From assembly GCF_014353015.1 (NCBI RefSeq), contig NZ_CP060704.1, positions 1,079,001 through 1,143,000 on the forward strand: 64,000 nucleotides of DNA, in the 5' to 3' direction. Source of the stretch: Chitinimonas koreensis (GTDB taxonomy: Bacteria; Pseudomonadota; Gammaproteobacteria; Burkholderiales; Chitinimonadaceae). A model generated the notes under the pieces. That model was not told the origin of the DNA, did no database searches, and saw nothing but the letters and a program-made list of their open reading frames with translations. Position 1 is the first letter of the stretch. Each line of letters opens with the position of its first letter. Below are positions 19,824-28,827 of the stretch, piece by piece. The position numbers and the translations under genes were made by a program.

Positions 19824-21326
19824 TCAGATGAGTGCGTCGTCGAGCCGGCCGGCCGCCCAGGCGCCGAGCACCCGGCCGGCTTCCTCGGCCACCTCGCCGG
19901 CCAGCGTGGCCAGCCGGCCGTCGCGCGCCACCAGGCGGTCGCTGGCCAGGCCGTGCACGCGCACCGCGGCGGCCGCCGCCTGCCAGCCGTCCAGCCCTTG
20001 CGCCAGCAAGGCGCCGACGATGCCGCCGAGCACGTCGCCCTGGCCGGCATTGGCCAGCGCCGCGCCGCCGCTGCGGTTGACCGCGCTGCGGCCGGTCGGC
20101 GGCCGATCGGTCCCGTCGCCGCCCGCCTCGGCCAGCAGCGTACCGGCGCCCTTGAGCACCACCGTCGCGCCGGTGGTCTCGGCCAGCCGCGCGGCCGCGC
20201 CATAGCGGTCGGCCTGCACGGTGGCGGTATTGCAGCACAGCAGCCGTGCCGCCTCGGTGGGGTGCGGTGTCAGTACGGTGGCGGCGTGTCGGCCTTGCAG
20301 CGCGCCGAACAGCGCCGGCTCCAGTGCCAAGAGGTTGAGCGCGTCGGCGTCGAGCAGCAGCGGCTTGTCCTGCGCCAGCGTCGCCACCAGCAGGTCCCGC
20401 GCGGCCGCTTCGCGGCCCAGGCCGGGGCCGACCACCAGCACGTCGGCGGCGTCGAGCAGCGCCGCGTCGGCCGTGCGCAGCATCAGCTCGGGCCGGCCGA
20501 AATCGACCCTTGGCGCGGCCGGGTCGAGCAGGCCGGCGTAGACCTTGCCCGCACCGGCGTGCAGCGCGGCGCGGCCGGCCAGCAACGCCGCGCCGGCCAT
20601 GCCGGCGGCGCCGCCGAGCACCGCCACGCTGCCGAAGCGGCCCTTGTGCGAATCGCGCGGACGCTCCAGCCGCATGGCCCGCATCAGCTCGGCGGTGTCG
20701 CCCACCTCGCCCGGCGGCCGCAGCGCATCGGGCAGGTCGAGCGTGGCCAGATGGATCTCGCCGCAGGCATCGACCGCCGCGCCGGTGACCAGGCCGCGCG
20801 CGGTGCCGATGAAGTTCAGCGTCCAGTCGGCGCGGATCGGCTCGCCCAGCGCCGTGCCGCGGTCGGCCGCGATGCCGCTCGGCACGTCGAGCGCCAGGAT
20901 CGGCGCCCCCTGGGCATTGGCCGCATGGATCAACGCTTGCCAGTGATCGGGCAGCGGCCGGTTCAGCCCCAGGCCGAACAGGCCGTCGACCAGCAGCGCG
21001 GCCGGCGCGTCGGGCAGCGTGGCGCGTTCCACGCCGCCGGCCGCGCGCCAGTTGCGGTAGGCTTGCGCCGCATCGGCCGGCAGGCCGTCGGGCCCGGCCG
21101 GCATCACCAGCTCGACCGGGTGGCCGTAGCGGCGCAGCGCGGTGGCGGCCACCAGCGCGTCGCCGCCGTTGTTGCCGGGGCCGGCCAGCACGGTGACCGG
21201 CGCGGCGGGATCGATGCGGGCGGCGGCGAAATCGGCGGCGGCCTGGCCGGCGCGCTGCATCAGCGGCAGGCCCAGCGCCAGCGCGCGCTGCTCGATGCCG
21301 CGCAGTTGGGCGAGGGTGTAGAACAT
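19824..21326 (-). CDS. nnr: Bifunctional NAD(P)H-hydrate epimerase/dehydratase
   Basis: Repairs hydrated NAD(P)H. The N-terminal YjeF_N domain (about residues 1-205) epimerises R-NAD(P)HX, shown by the TVLAGPGNNGGDALVAA motif. The C-terminal ribokinase-like domain (about 220-500) dehydrates S-NAD(P)HX using ADP or ATP, shown by VAVLGGAAGMAGAALLAGRAAL, TPHPTEAARLL and the catalytic NAGQGDVLGGIVGALLAQG. At 500 residues it is the standard fused form. Confidence 0.95.
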   Translation of the reverse strand: MFYTLAQLRGIEQRALALGLPLMQRAGQAAADFAAARIDPAAPVTVLAGPGNNGGDALVAATALRRYGHPVELVMPAGPDGLPADAAQAYRNWRAAGGVERATLPDAPAALLVDGLFGLGLNRPLPDHWQALIHAANAQGAPILALDVPSGIAADRGTALGEPIRADWTLNFIGTARGLVTGAAVDACGEIHLATLDLPDALRPPGEVGDTAELMRAMRLERPRDSHKGRFGSVAVLGGAAGMAGAALLAGRAALHAGAGKVYAGLLDPAAPRVDFGRPELMLRTADAALLDAADVLVVGPGLGREAAARDLLVATLAQDKPLLLDADALNLLALEPALFGALQGRHAATVLTPHPTEAARLLCCNTATVQADRYGAAARLAETTGATVVLKGAGTLLAEAGGDGTDRPPTGRSAVNRSGGAALANAGQGDVLGGIVGALLAQGLDGWQAAAAAVRVHGLASDRLVARDGRLATLAGEVAEEAGRVLGAWAAGRLDDALI

Positions 21327-21564
21327 GGCACTGTCCTGGCTATTCGACGATTCAGGCTAAAGATACGGTCAAGATATCTCGCAATCGAGCGAAGCGAGGC
21401 TCCCTCTGGACCACCCCACGAAGTCTGCGACTTCGCGGGGCCCCGGTGGCGGCGAGGGCGGGGGAGTAGGAATGAAACTAGGGAAGCCGCTGGTCAAGTA
21501 TTCACTGTCCGCAAGCACCCGGCTTTGCCGGTGCCTGTGCTGCGAGTGGAGTCCTGGCGAAAGT

Positions 21565-22044
21565 ATGACCATTCAATCTAGGCGACAATTATCGATCATC
21601 CACGCGGGACGCACTGCCGGTGGCCGCAGCCTGGCGCTGGCCGAGGCCGCGCTGGCCGGGGCGCGGAGCTGCGCCGACGAAGTGGAGACGCGGCTGCTGG
21701 CCGCGCTCGACGCCGACCTGGCCGACCTCTTGGCCGCGCAGGCCGTGCTGTTCGTCACCCCCGAGAAGTTCGGCTACATGGCCGGCACGCTCAAGGATTT
21801 CTTCGACCGCACCTTCTACCCGGCGCAGGGCAAGGTGGAGGGGCTGCCCTACGCGATCATGGTCTCGGCCGGCAACGACGGCCGCGGCGCGGTGACCGCG
21901 ATCGAGCGCATCGCGCGCGGCTATCCGCTCAAGCCGGTGGCCGAGCCGCTGATCGTGCGCGGCGAGCCGAGCGAGGCCGATCTCGCCGCGGCGCGCGAAC
22001 TGGGCGAAGCGCTCGCCGCCGGAGTCGCGTATGGCGTGTTCTGA
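21565..22044 (+). CDS. Flavodoxin-like protein
   Basis: A 159-residue flavodoxin-fold protein with the FMN-binding loop near the N-terminus (IIHAGRTAGGRSLALAE) and the second loop LFVTPEKFGYMAGTLKDFFDRTFYP, as in NADPH-dependent FMN reductase/flavodoxin-family proteins. SAGNDGRGAVTAIERIARGY completes the fold. The start ATG 21565 fits the domain; upstream in-frame codons encode no recognisable sequence. Its stop lies 14 nt inside the next gene, so the two are coupled. Redox partner unknown. Confidence 0.82.
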   Translation: MTIQSRRQLSIIHAGRTAGGRSLALAEAALAGARSCADEVETRLLAALDADLADLLAAQAVLFVTPEKFGYMAGTLKDFFDRTFYPAQGKVEGLPYAIMVSAGNDGRGAVTAIERIARGYPLKPVAEPLIVRGEPSEADLAAARELGEALAAGVAYGVF

Positions 22045-22300
22045 AGCGGCCGGCTGGCACGTCTACCTGCTGCGCTGCGGCGACGGCAGCCTGTATTGCG
22101 GCGTGACCAACGACCTCGACGCCCGCCTCGCCGCCCACAACGCCGGCCGCGGCGCGCGCTACACCCGCTCGCGCCTGCCGGTGGCGCTGGCCTGGTCCGA
22201 GCCCTGCGCGGACCGCTCGGCGGCGCAGAAGCGCGAGGCGGCGATCAAGAAGCTCGACCGGCCGGCCAAGCTGCGGCTGCTGGGCGCGTCCGCGACCTGA
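22031..22300 (+). CDS. GIY-YIG nuclease-like protein
   Basis: An 89-residue single-domain GIY-YIG protein of the UPF0213/YhbQ group. The signature WHVYLLRCGDGSLYCGVTNDLDARLAAHNAGRGARYTRSR contains the catalytic Tyr pair and Arg; the family Glu lies near KREAAIKKL. YhbQ-like proteins are implicated in DNA repair or processing. It overlaps the flavodoxin gene by 14 nt. Confidence 0.92.
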   Translation: MACSEAAGWHVYLLRCGDGSLYCGVTNDLDARLAAHNAGRGARYTRSRLPVALAWSEPCADRSAAQKREAAIKKLDRPAKLRLLGASAT

Positions 22301-22397
22301 CCGTTTTCCGGTTCCGACAGAAGCGCGCCCCGACCGCGACCAAGGCGGGTCGCGGCGTCCTGGCCGCGGCGGGTCCGATTCGAGAAAGGAAGAGGGT

Positions 22398-22595
22398 ATG
22401 GCAGTCGGAAACTGCAGCACCTGCTCGGGCAGCAGCACGCTCGACAGCATCAAGGCCTATCAGCGCGAACTGCAGGCCGAGCCGGCACGACGGCGCAGCG
22501 AACCATCCGAAGCGTCGTCGGCCCGGCCGGCCGAGGGCGTCAATCGGCCGCTGGTGGGCGCGGCAAGCGGCAGCCGCATCAACATCGCGGTCTGA
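22398..22595 (+). CDS. Small uncharacterised protein
   Basis: A 65-residue hydrophilic product (MAVGNCSTCSGSSTLDSIKAYQ...SGSRINIAV) preceded by a strong site GAAAGGAAGAGGGT. It has a CSTC pair near the N-terminus that could bind metal or form a disulfide, a helical stretch, and a C-terminal SRINIAV that looks like the GxxINxx tail of some small proteobacterial proteins. No family can be named. The good ribosome site and codon use support a real gene. Confidence 0.55.
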   Translation: MAVGNCSTCSGSSTLDSIKAYQRELQAEPARRRSEPSEASSARPAEGVNRPLVGAASGSRINIAV

Positions 22596-22682
22596 TCCGC
22601 GGCGGACAGGCGCTCATCCGCCTGTTCGTCGCGATTCGCCCGGATCGCATCGAGCGCTGCGGCAGCCTTGCATGGCGAGTGA

Positions 22683-22882
22683 TGAACCGCTGCATTCGCG
22701 GCTGAAGCCGCTCCTGCGGGCGCGACTCAACTAGGTCGGGCTTCAGGCCCGACAGCGATCTGAATTCGCGGCGCTGCCGGGCATGAAGCCCGACCCGGTC
22801 GTGGCCGAACACTGTAGGAGCGGCTTCAGCCGCGAATGGTGGAGCGATGAACCGGCGCCTTCGCGGCTGAAGCCGCTCCTGC
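22683..22882. repeat. Cluster of three palindromic repeats
   Basis: Holds a half REP-like copy ATTCGCGGCTGAAGCCGCTCCTGC (22691-22714), an inverted repeat GGTCGGGCTTCAGGCCCGAC / GGGCATGAAGCCCGACC (22735-22797) and a full REP-like pair GTAGGAGCGGCTTCAGCCGCGAA ... TTCGCGGCTGAAGCCGCTCCTGC (22814-22882). It lies between convergent genes. Confidence 0.8.
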
Positions 22883-22917
22883 ACGCCGCGTTCCGACTTC
22901 AACGCCGACCTGACGCC

Positions 22918-23901
22918 TTACTCCCCCGGATACCGCACCCCGATCATCGCCCGGATCGCATCGAGCGCCGCCATCGACGCCAGCGTATCGGCCAGCGGCA
23001 TGCGCGGGCTTTCGGCCAGGCCGGCGCGCAGGCAGCGGTTCACCTCCTCGACCTCGTAGCGGTAGCCGTTGCCCTGGTAGGGCAGGTCGACGGTATGCGG
23101 CGGCTGGCCGTGGCGCGCCAGCGTGAGCCGCGCGCAGTTGTAGAACGGCGAATGCAGCCGGATCGAGCCGGCCTCGCCGAACAGCGTCGCCTCCATCGGC
23201 GTGGACGCGCGCAGGCTGCAGAAGCCGCTGGCGATGCCGCCGCCGGCATGGCGCAGGGTGAAGCCGGTCTGCTCGTCGACGCCGGTCTGGCCCAGCTCGG
23301 CGAAGGCGCTGAGCTCGGCGATCGGGCCGAGGAAGAGCTGGGCCAGCGCCAGCGGGTAGATGCCGACGTCGAGCAGCGCGCCGCCGCCCAGGGCCGGGTC
23401 GAACGCCCGGTGGGCCGGATCGAACGGCTGGTGGAAGCCGAAATCGGCCTGCAGCCCATGCAGCCGGCCGATCTCGCCGCGCGCGACCATGGCCTGCGCC
23501 TCGGCCACGGCCGGGTTGAAGCGCATCCACATCGCCTCCATCACGAACACCCGCTTCTCGCGCGCCAGCGCCACCGCCTCGGCGGCCTCGCGCAGGTTGA
23601 GGGTGAACGGCTTCTCGCACAGCACCGGCTTGCCGGCGGCCAGGCACATCATCAGCGCGGCGTGGTGCTGGGCATGCGGGGTGGCGATGTAGACCGCGTC
23701 GACGCGCGGATCGGTGAGCAGGGCGGCATAGCTGCCGTAGTGGGTGGCCGCGCCGAACTCGCGGGCGAAGGCCACGGCGCTGTCGGCCGAGCGCGAGGCG
23801 ACGGCGTAGAGCTGGGCGTCGTCGAGCTCGCCGAGCGCGCGGGCGAGCTGGCGGGCGATGCCGCCGGTGCCGAGGATGCCCCAGCGGATGGGTGTGGTCA
23901 T
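22918..23901 (-). CDS. Gfo/Idh/MocA-family NAD(P)-dependent oxidoreductase
   Basis: A 327-residue dehydrogenase with an N-terminal Rossmann domain (IRWGILGTGGIARQLARAL) and the family EKP motif VLCEKPFTLN (catalytic-site lysine). The C-terminal sheet domain has GGGALLDVGIYPLALA. The subgroup resembles dihydrodiol dehydrogenase/trans-1,2-dihydrobenzene-diol-like and glucose-fructose oxidoreductase-like enzymes. The substrate is probably a sugar or cyclic polyol. It starts at 23901 and is monocistronic. Confidence 0.9.
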   Translation of the reverse strand: MTTPIRWGILGTGGIARQLARALGELDDAQLYAVASRSADSAVAFAREFGAATHYGSYAALLTDPRVDAVYIATPHAQHHAALMMCLAAGKPVLCEKPFTLNLREAAEAVALAREKRVFVMEAMWMRFNPAVAEAQAMVARGEIGRLHGLQADFGFHQPFDPAHRAFDPALGGGALLDVGIYPLALAQLFLGPIAELSAFAELGQTGVDEQTGFTLRHAGGGIASGFCSLRASTPMEATLFGEAGSIRLHSPFYNCARLTLARHGQPPHTVDLPYQGNGYRYEVEEVNRCLRAGLAESPRMPLADTLASMAALDAIRAMIGVRYPGE

Positions 23902-24126
23902 GGACGGGCTCCGGTTCCGATTGGTGGGGGAGGGCGCCGCGTGGCGTTGGCGCGATGCTACCGGGTGGCGGGGCGGGTGGGGAGGTGTCGGTTCGGACAC
24001 GAGGCGGACCGTATCGTATCCCGCCGATGATAAATTCCCGTCCCGGCGCCGTTTCCTGCGGCGCGTTGTCCGGCGAGCCTGCCGGCCCATATCCATATCG
24101 ATCGATGAAAAAACCGATGAAACGTA

Positions 24127-24339
24127 GTGGGTAACGGTTATTACTTTGGCTACCGGCCGGAGACCGAATACCTGCAGCATCAGTCGGCCTTGGGCCTTTC
24201 CGGTCAGGTGCCGGCTTTCACGCATCTGCAGGGCTTGTTCGATAATGGCCTTTGCGTGCCCTGATCGGATGTTCCCAAGATTGCCTTGAGCTGGATGTCC
24301 GACGGTGTGCTGGTGCGCCCCAGGGCCTTCCGGCGTTGA
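24127..24339 (+). pseudogene. Possible decayed coding fragment
   Basis: One frame reads VGNGYYFGYRPETEYLQHQS...LFDNGLCVP, hits a TGA at 24262-24264, then continues in frame as SDVPKIALSWMSDGVLVRPRAFRR to a TGA at 24337. The protein-like composition without a proper start suggests a remnant. No family recognised. The rest of 23902-24411 shows nothing else. Confidence 0.22.
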
Positions 24340-24411
24340 TGCAGAAGGACGGAATGGCATCCATACCCGTGCCTGTATTGATTGACTTTCGATTTGAAAT
24401 GGATTGATCCG

Positions 24412-25293
24412 ATGAAGCTGGCTCATGCCGCAGCGCTCTTTTTTGCCTCGATCATCACCGGAGCCGCCGGGAATCAGGGTAGCTCCTCGACGCCGCCGCT
24501 GGATGAGGAGGGTTTTGCGAAGGCCGCGGCGGCCCGCATACGGCAGGAGGTTCCTGCTTACGACATCAAGCCGACGACCCGCTTGACGCTGGAAGGCACG
24601 CGTAGCGACGGCGAATCGACCGGTCAGCTCAATCTCGACCGCATCTATGCCTTCTGCCTGCGGAATCCCGGCAATTGCAGCGCTGCGCTCGACGAGTACG
24701 CCAGGGGGATGGGACAGACAATCAAGGAGCGCGACCAGCCGATCGAGCAATCGATGGTGAGGATCGTTGTCCGGCCCGCGGAGTATTTCGACCGCATCAG
24801 GCAGCAGGCGGGCTCTGGCCCTAAACCGATCTCCATCTACGGCCGCCCGCTCGGTGCCGGGCTGGTCCTCGTACCGGTCCTGGACTACTCGCGCGCGGTC
24901 CGCTTTCTCGGAGAACAGGATTTGGCGAAGCTCAAGCTCACCGAGGGCGAAGCGTTCGGGCTGGGCGAGCGCAATCTTCGGGCGAGCCTCAAACCTCTCG
25001 CGGACGTGGCCCCGGTTCCCGGGCCGAACGAGTTCGGCACCATCATGGGTGAGGACTATGCTTCCAGCCGCATCGCGCTCCACGACGACTGGAAGGCGCT
25101 CGCCGACCAGTTGGGTGGGAATCTGATCGTCATGCTTCCGGCACCCGATATCCTGCTTTACGGCAATGGCTCGACGCGTGAGGGCGTCGAAGCGTTACGG
25201 GCCTACGGCAACGAGATGGCGCAGCGATCGCCCCGTCCCCTCTCCCTGACCGTGCTGCGCTGGACATCTGGCGGCTGGGACGCGCTCAAGTGA
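24412..25293 (+). CDS. Exported protein, DUF1444/YtpQ-like
   Basis: A 293-residue protein with a signal peptide MKLAHAAALFFASIITGAAG, starting at ATG 24412. The body contains LNLDRIYAFCLRNPGN, LVPVLDYSRAVRFLGEQDLAKLKLTEGEAFGLGERNL and a C-terminal LTVLRWTSGGWD. The pattern of a DNLY/LDRIY-like segment, a central LVPVL and 'EAF.LGERNL' resembles YtpQ/DUF1444 proteins, whose function is unknown. Family membership is a judgement by eye. It lies alone, with a possible decayed fragment upstream. Confidence 0.62.
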   Translation: MKLAHAAALFFASIITGAAGNQGSSSTPPLDEEGFAKAAAARIRQEVPAYDIKPTTRLTLEGTRSDGESTGQLNLDRIYAFCLRNPGNCSAALDEYARGMGQTIKERDQPIEQSMVRIVVRPAEYFDRIRQQAGSGPKPISIYGRPLGAGLVLVPVLDYSRAVRFLGEQDLAKLKLTEGEAFGLGERNLRASLKPLADVAPVPGPNEFGTIMGEDYASSRIALHDDWKALADQLGGNLIVMLPAPDILLYGNGSTREGVEALRAYGNEMAQRSPRPLSLTVLRWTSGGWDALK

Positions 25294-25582
25294 ACATGCT
25301 CCATTGCCGGGAAGTCGAGAACGGTATCTGCGCTGTTGCTCCGGCGGCATCTTGGCCGCGACGCATGCTGCATGCGCCTGGAGCCGACCGTTCGCTCCTC
25401 CATACGCTGGACATGCTCCTGCCGATATTGGCGATCCCATGGTTTGTCGGCTGGCTTGCCGCTTGGTTGTGGCCATTCCCCGGTGTACGGGCATCACGCA
25501 TGACCCCATGGTCGATCAGGCAATCGGAGGGCAGCACTCCTTCGTCTACAGCTCATTCCCAACGCCAGGGTTCACCGAAGCG

Positions 25583-25996
25583 ATGAAGCGGCGAAACCTC
25601 GGCATCCACGCCTGCGCATGTCTTGCCGTCATTGCCCTTGGGCTGGCCTCCCGCCGATTCCCCGGGCTGTTTCCCGCTGCACTCGGCAAATACCCGGGCG
25701 ACGCGCTCTGGGCATTGATGATGTTCTTCTGCTGGGGAATCCTGCTCCCGCGCGCCTCGACGGCCAAAGTGGCGTGCGCAGCGCTGGCCACCGCCTATGC
25801 CGTCGAGATCAGCCAGCTGTATCAGGCCCCGTGGATCAACGCCGTCCGAAGCACGACGCTCGGCCACCTGGTACTCGGCTCTGCGTTCCACTGGCTGGAT
25901 CTGCTGGCATACGCGATCGGCGTATCGGCGGGGGCGTTCGTCGAGCGCCTTTTCGGCCTCGATCCGTCGCCCGGTTCCAATCGGCGAGCCTGGTAG
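25583..25996 (+). CDS. DUF2809-like membrane protein
   Basis: A 137-residue integral membrane protein with about four hydrophobic helices. Motifs typical of DUF2809 are visible: ALGLASRRFPGLFPAALGKYPGDALWALMMFF and AYAVEISQLYQAPWINAVRSTTLGHLVLG. Function unknown. The start ATG 25583 matches the first helix. It lies 70 bp before the VOC gene on the same strand. Confidence 0.82.
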   Translation: MKRRNLGIHACACLAVIALGLASRRFPGLFPAALGKYPGDALWALMMFFCWGILLPRASTAKVACAALATAYAVEISQLYQAPWINAVRSTTLGHLVLGSAFHWLDLLAYAIGVSAGAFVERLFGLDPSPGSNRRAW

Positions 25997-26066
25997 CCGC
26001 CGCCACATCATGTGGCCGTGCATATCCCGCATTGGCCCAACGCCGTCATCGAACGGGTCGATCCGC

Positions 26067-26474
26067 ATGAGCAACGAGTCCTACTTCATCCTCTACGTCG
26101 CCGATCAAGACCGCAGTACCACCTTCTACCGAGCCGCCTTGGGCTTCGCGCCCCGCCTCCACGTGCCGGGCATGTCCGAATTCGCGCTCCCCGGCGGCGG
26201 CGTGCTGGGCCTGATGCCGCAGCAGGGCATTCGCAGGCTGCTCGGCCCGGCGCTGCCCGATCCGGCCCTGGCCGATGGCGTGCCGCGTTGCGAGCTTTAC
26301 CTCATGGTCGATGAGCCGGCTGCCTGGCACGCCAGGGCGCTGCGGGCCGGTGCGCGGGAATTGAGCCCGCTCTCGCCGCGCAACTGGGGGCACCACGCCG
26401 CCTACTCGCTCGATCCGGATGGGCATGTATTGGCTTTTGCTTCGGCCGGCGGCGATTTGCATACTGCGAGCTGA
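26067..26474 (+). CDS. Glyoxalase/VOC-superfamily protein
   Basis: A 135-residue single VOC domain: FILYVADQDRSTTFYRAALGFAPRL at the N-terminus, GVLGLMPQQG in the middle, and HHAAYSLDPDGHVLAFA at the C-terminus carrying a likely metal-binding residue. Members include dioxygenases, glyoxalases and antibiotic-binding proteins. The short form without a clear second metal set gives no specific function. Confidence 0.88.
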   Translation: MSNESYFILYVADQDRSTTFYRAALGFAPRLHVPGMSEFALPGGGVLGLMPQQGIRRLLGPALPDPALADGVPRCELYLMVDEPAAWHARALRAGARELSPLSPRNWGHHAAYSLDPDGHVLAFASAGGDLHTAS

Positions 26475-26551
26475 CTTTTCGGCCGATCGGCTGCGATCAC
26501 CGATTTCGATCAACAGCAGGCATCTCAGCCACGGATGCCTGAGGCGCCATC

Positions 26552-26956
26552 ATGCAGATCCACGGCCGCTGCCACTGCGGCAGCATTCGTTACCAGGCAG
26601 ACGTCGACCCCGAGCGCACGACGATCTGCCACTGCACCGACTGCCAGAAACTCACCGGCAGCGCCTACCGGGTTTCGGTACCGGCCGAAGGCGGCTCGTT
26701 CCAGCTGCTGGCCGGCACGCCGACCATTTATGTGAAGCTCGGCGACAGCGGCGCCCGGCGGGCGCAGGCGTTTTGTCCGAATTGCGGCTCGCCGCTCTAT
26801 ACCTACGACGCCGACCAGGAACCCAAGGCCTATGGCCTGCGGGTCGGCTGCATCGAGGAGCGGGTCGCGCTGGTGCCGCGGAAGCAGAAGTGGTGCCGCT
26901 CGGCGCTGGGTTGGACCGACAGCCTGGCTGGCATGGAACGGCGAGACGCGGAATGA
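26552..26956 (+). CDS. GFA-family zinc protein
   Basis: A 134-residue protein of the GFA (glutathione-dependent formaldehyde-activating enzyme-like, formerly DUF636) family. Zinc ligands are visible as GRCHCGSIRY, ICHCTDCQKLTGS and FCPNCGSPLY. Most members are not true glutathione-formaldehyde enzymes, and no substrate can be given. Confidence 0.9.
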   Translation: MQIHGRCHCGSIRYQADVDPERTTICHCTDCQKLTGSAYRVSVPAEGGSFQLLAGTPTIYVKLGDSGARRAQAFCPNCGSPLYTYDADQEPKAYGLRVGCIEERVALVPRKQKWCRSALGWTDSLAGMERRDAE

Positions 26957-27062
26957 TGCTCGGCCGTGCCGCCCGGCTGCGGCGATAAGCGGCCGGGACG
27001 GGCTGCGGACATCCCCGAAACGGAAACGCCGCCCGGCCGGCTTTCCATTCCTTTCCCAAGCA

Positions 27063-27368
27063 ATGGCCATGGATTTCGATTGCCAAACTTGCGGGGCCTG
27101 CTGCTCCGCCTTCAGGGTCAGCTTCTATTGGAGCGAGACCGACTTCCATCCCGACGGCACGGTGCCGCAGGAACTCGTGTCTGCCGTCTCGCCCTGGCAT
27201 GTCGCGATGAAAGGCACGCTGGCGCAGCCGGTGCGCTGCATCGCCCTGGAGGGGGAGGTCGGGCGATCGGTCAGCTGTTCGATCTATGAGAAGCGATCGA
27301 GCACCTGCCGCGGGTGCGAGGCGGGATCGGAGAATTGCCTGCGGGCGAGGCAGATGTTCGGTTTGTGA
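27063..27368 (+). CDS. YkgJ-type cysteine cluster protein
   Basis: A 101-residue protein with the CxxCGxCC cluster (FDCQTCGACCSAFRV) at the N-terminus and further Cys in CSIYEKRSSTCRGCEAG, typical of the YkgJ/CxxCxxCC family, which probably binds zinc or iron. Length and the C-terminal CLRARQMFGL fit the short YkgJ group. The in-frame ATG at 27063 (or 27069) precedes the domain. Confidence 0.88.
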   Translation: MAMDFDCQTCGACCSAFRVSFYWSETDFHPDGTVPQELVSAVSPWHVAMKGTLAQPVRCIALEGEVGRSVSCSIYEKRSSTCRGCEAGSENCLRARQMFGL

Positions 27369-27373
27369 TTGCT

Positions 27374-27446
27374 TGTAGGCTGGGCCGAGCGAGGCGAAGT
27401 CCAACGAACGTGCAGTAGATGTTGGGTTTCATCTCATCCGGCCCGG
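27374..27446. repeat. TGTAGG(C/T)TGGGC intergenic repeat, copy 1
   Basis: TGTAGGCTGGGCCGAGCGAGGCGAAGTCCAACG followed by TGTTGGGTTTCATCTCATCCGGCCC. The two parts pair as an inverted repeat (GTCCAACG/TGTTGGGT). Copy 2 is at 28689-28760. Confidence 0.75.
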
Positions 27447-27502
27447 TTTGCGGAATGACAATTATGTGTATTGTTCACCAGCATTGAACTCGAAAGTCTA
27501 AT

Positions 27503-28015
27503 ATGAATTTACGTGTGCTCATTCACTTGGAATCACCCTATGCGCAGTATATTCCGGTGAATGAATCACCAGAGCATGTTCTTTTGGCGGGGCTTGGTAG
27601 TCAGACAGATTACTGGGCGAGCCTCGCGATCAACTGGCTTGAGCAAGGCGCACCTATGTCATACGCCGTCGCGAAGGAATTGAAGGCTCTATCCGCTAGA
27701 ACTGCCTACGCTCAGAGCCTTAGGCATCGTGCATTTGCTCTTGCCAGAAGGTTCGAGCTCTCGGAGCCGATTCAGGAGCTCAATGTTGTCCGCATTGTTC
27801 AGTTGCTTGATTCCAACCGTTCTTATGAGGGGACAGCCGGAATATGTAGGGCGCCTCATGCTGGGGATACGGGCGCTGTAGTCCATGTATATCCGCAGAG
27901 CGATGATTCGAGCATCTTTGCAGTCGAGATGGCTGATGAGCATGGCTATACAATTTGGCTTGCCGATTTTGTACGCGAGGAATTGTGCATCGAAAGCAAG
28001 CACATATCTTCTTGA
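27503..28015 (+). CDS. Uncharacterised protein with DUF4926-like C-terminus
   Basis: A 170-residue protein. Residues 1-85 are a unique helical region (MNLRVLIHLESPYAQYIPVNES...). Residues 93-165 (LNVVRIVQLLDSN, GDTGAVVHVYPQ, FAVEMADEHGYTIWLADFVREEL) resemble the small beta-barrel DUF4926-type proteins often found beside mobile or toxin genes. Base composition is clearly lower in GC than the flanks and codon use differs, suggesting transfer. Function unknown; an orphan immunity protein is one possibility. Confidence 0.55.
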   Translation: MNLRVLIHLESPYAQYIPVNESPEHVLLAGLGSQTDYWASLAINWLEQGAPMSYAVAKELKALSARTAYAQSLRHRAFALARRFELSEPIQELNVVRIVQLLDSNRSYEGTAGICRAPHAGDTGAVVHVYPQSDDSSIFAVEMADEHGYTIWLADFVREELCIESKHISS

Positions 28016-28124
28016 TTAACTGGAGGCTGAGAAGAACGAAGCCAAGCGTTGTGCTTTAGTTCATTCAGATCAAGTTATAAGCTGGCGACTGTATTCAACT
28101 CAACTTGGATAATGCCGACGAGTC

Positions 28125-28679
28125 ATGTTGACACACCCGATTGCAACGATCGAACCGCTTGCCGCGGCCGAGTTCGCCCATTTTCTTGATTACCTCGACG
28201 ACCATCTGCAAGACAACGGCGCGGACGGCGTCGGCTACTTCCAACCCCAGCCGCGTGGCGCGACGCGGTTTCCGCCGGAACGGGCGGCCGCGTTCCAGGC
28301 CGGCCTCGATATTCCGGTCGGCGAGCCCGGCTGGCGGCGCGCATGGGTCGCGCGGAACGCCGAGCGGTGGATCGTCGGGCATGTCGACCTACGCGGGCAC
28401 CCGGAACGGTTTACCGAGCATCGCTGCCTGCTCGGCATGGGCGTGGCGCGCAATTATCGGAAGGCGGGGCTTGGCTTTGCGCTGCTTGCGTGCGCCGAGC
28501 AATGGGCATTGGTCACCGCTGGGCTTGAGTGGATCGATCTGCAGGTGATGAGCGAGAACCTGCCGGCGATACGGCTGTATGGCCGGGCGGGGTTCATGAA
28601 GATCGGGGAGATTCCGGAGATGTTTCGGATCGATGGACGGGAGTATTCCTATACTTTCATGAGCAAAAGGCTTGCATAG
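28125..28679 (+). CDS. GNAT-family N-acetyltransferase
   Basis: A 184-residue acetyltransferase. The acetyl-CoA site is visible as LLGMGVARNYRKAGLGFALLACAEQWA, followed by the beta5/alpha4 region IDLQVMSENLPAIRLYGRAGFMKIGEI. The final segment YSYTFMSKRLA is typical. The substrate is unknown; the closest types are L-amino acid or RimI-like acetyltransferases. High GC in contrast to both neighbours. Confidence 0.9.
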   Translation: MLTHPIATIEPLAAAEFAHFLDYLDDHLQDNGADGVGYFQPQPRGATRFPPERAAAFQAGLDIPVGEPGWRRAWVARNAERWIVGHVDLRGHPERFTEHRCLLGMGVARNYRKAGLGFALLACAEQWALVTAGLEWIDLQVMSENLPAIRLYGRAGFMKIGEIPEMFRIDGREYSYTFMSKRLA

Positions 28680-28688
28680 CAATATTTC

Positions 28689-28760
28689 TGTAGGTTGGGC
28701 TGAGTAAAGCGAAGCCCAACGGGTGTGCGGTAAATGTTGGGCTTCATTTCATCCCGCCTA
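28689..28760. repeat. TGTAGG(C/T)TGGGC intergenic repeat, copy 2
   Basis: TGTAGGTTGGGCTGAGTAAAGCGAAGCCCAACG ... TGTTGGGCTTCATTTCATCCCGCC. Same layout as 27374-27446. Confidence 0.75.
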
Positions 28761-28827
28761 ACTTGCGTGCGAGGTTGGATGTAGATTAATTTGGTGCTAA
28801 TTGACAAGGGGCGTTGGGGAGGCGGAA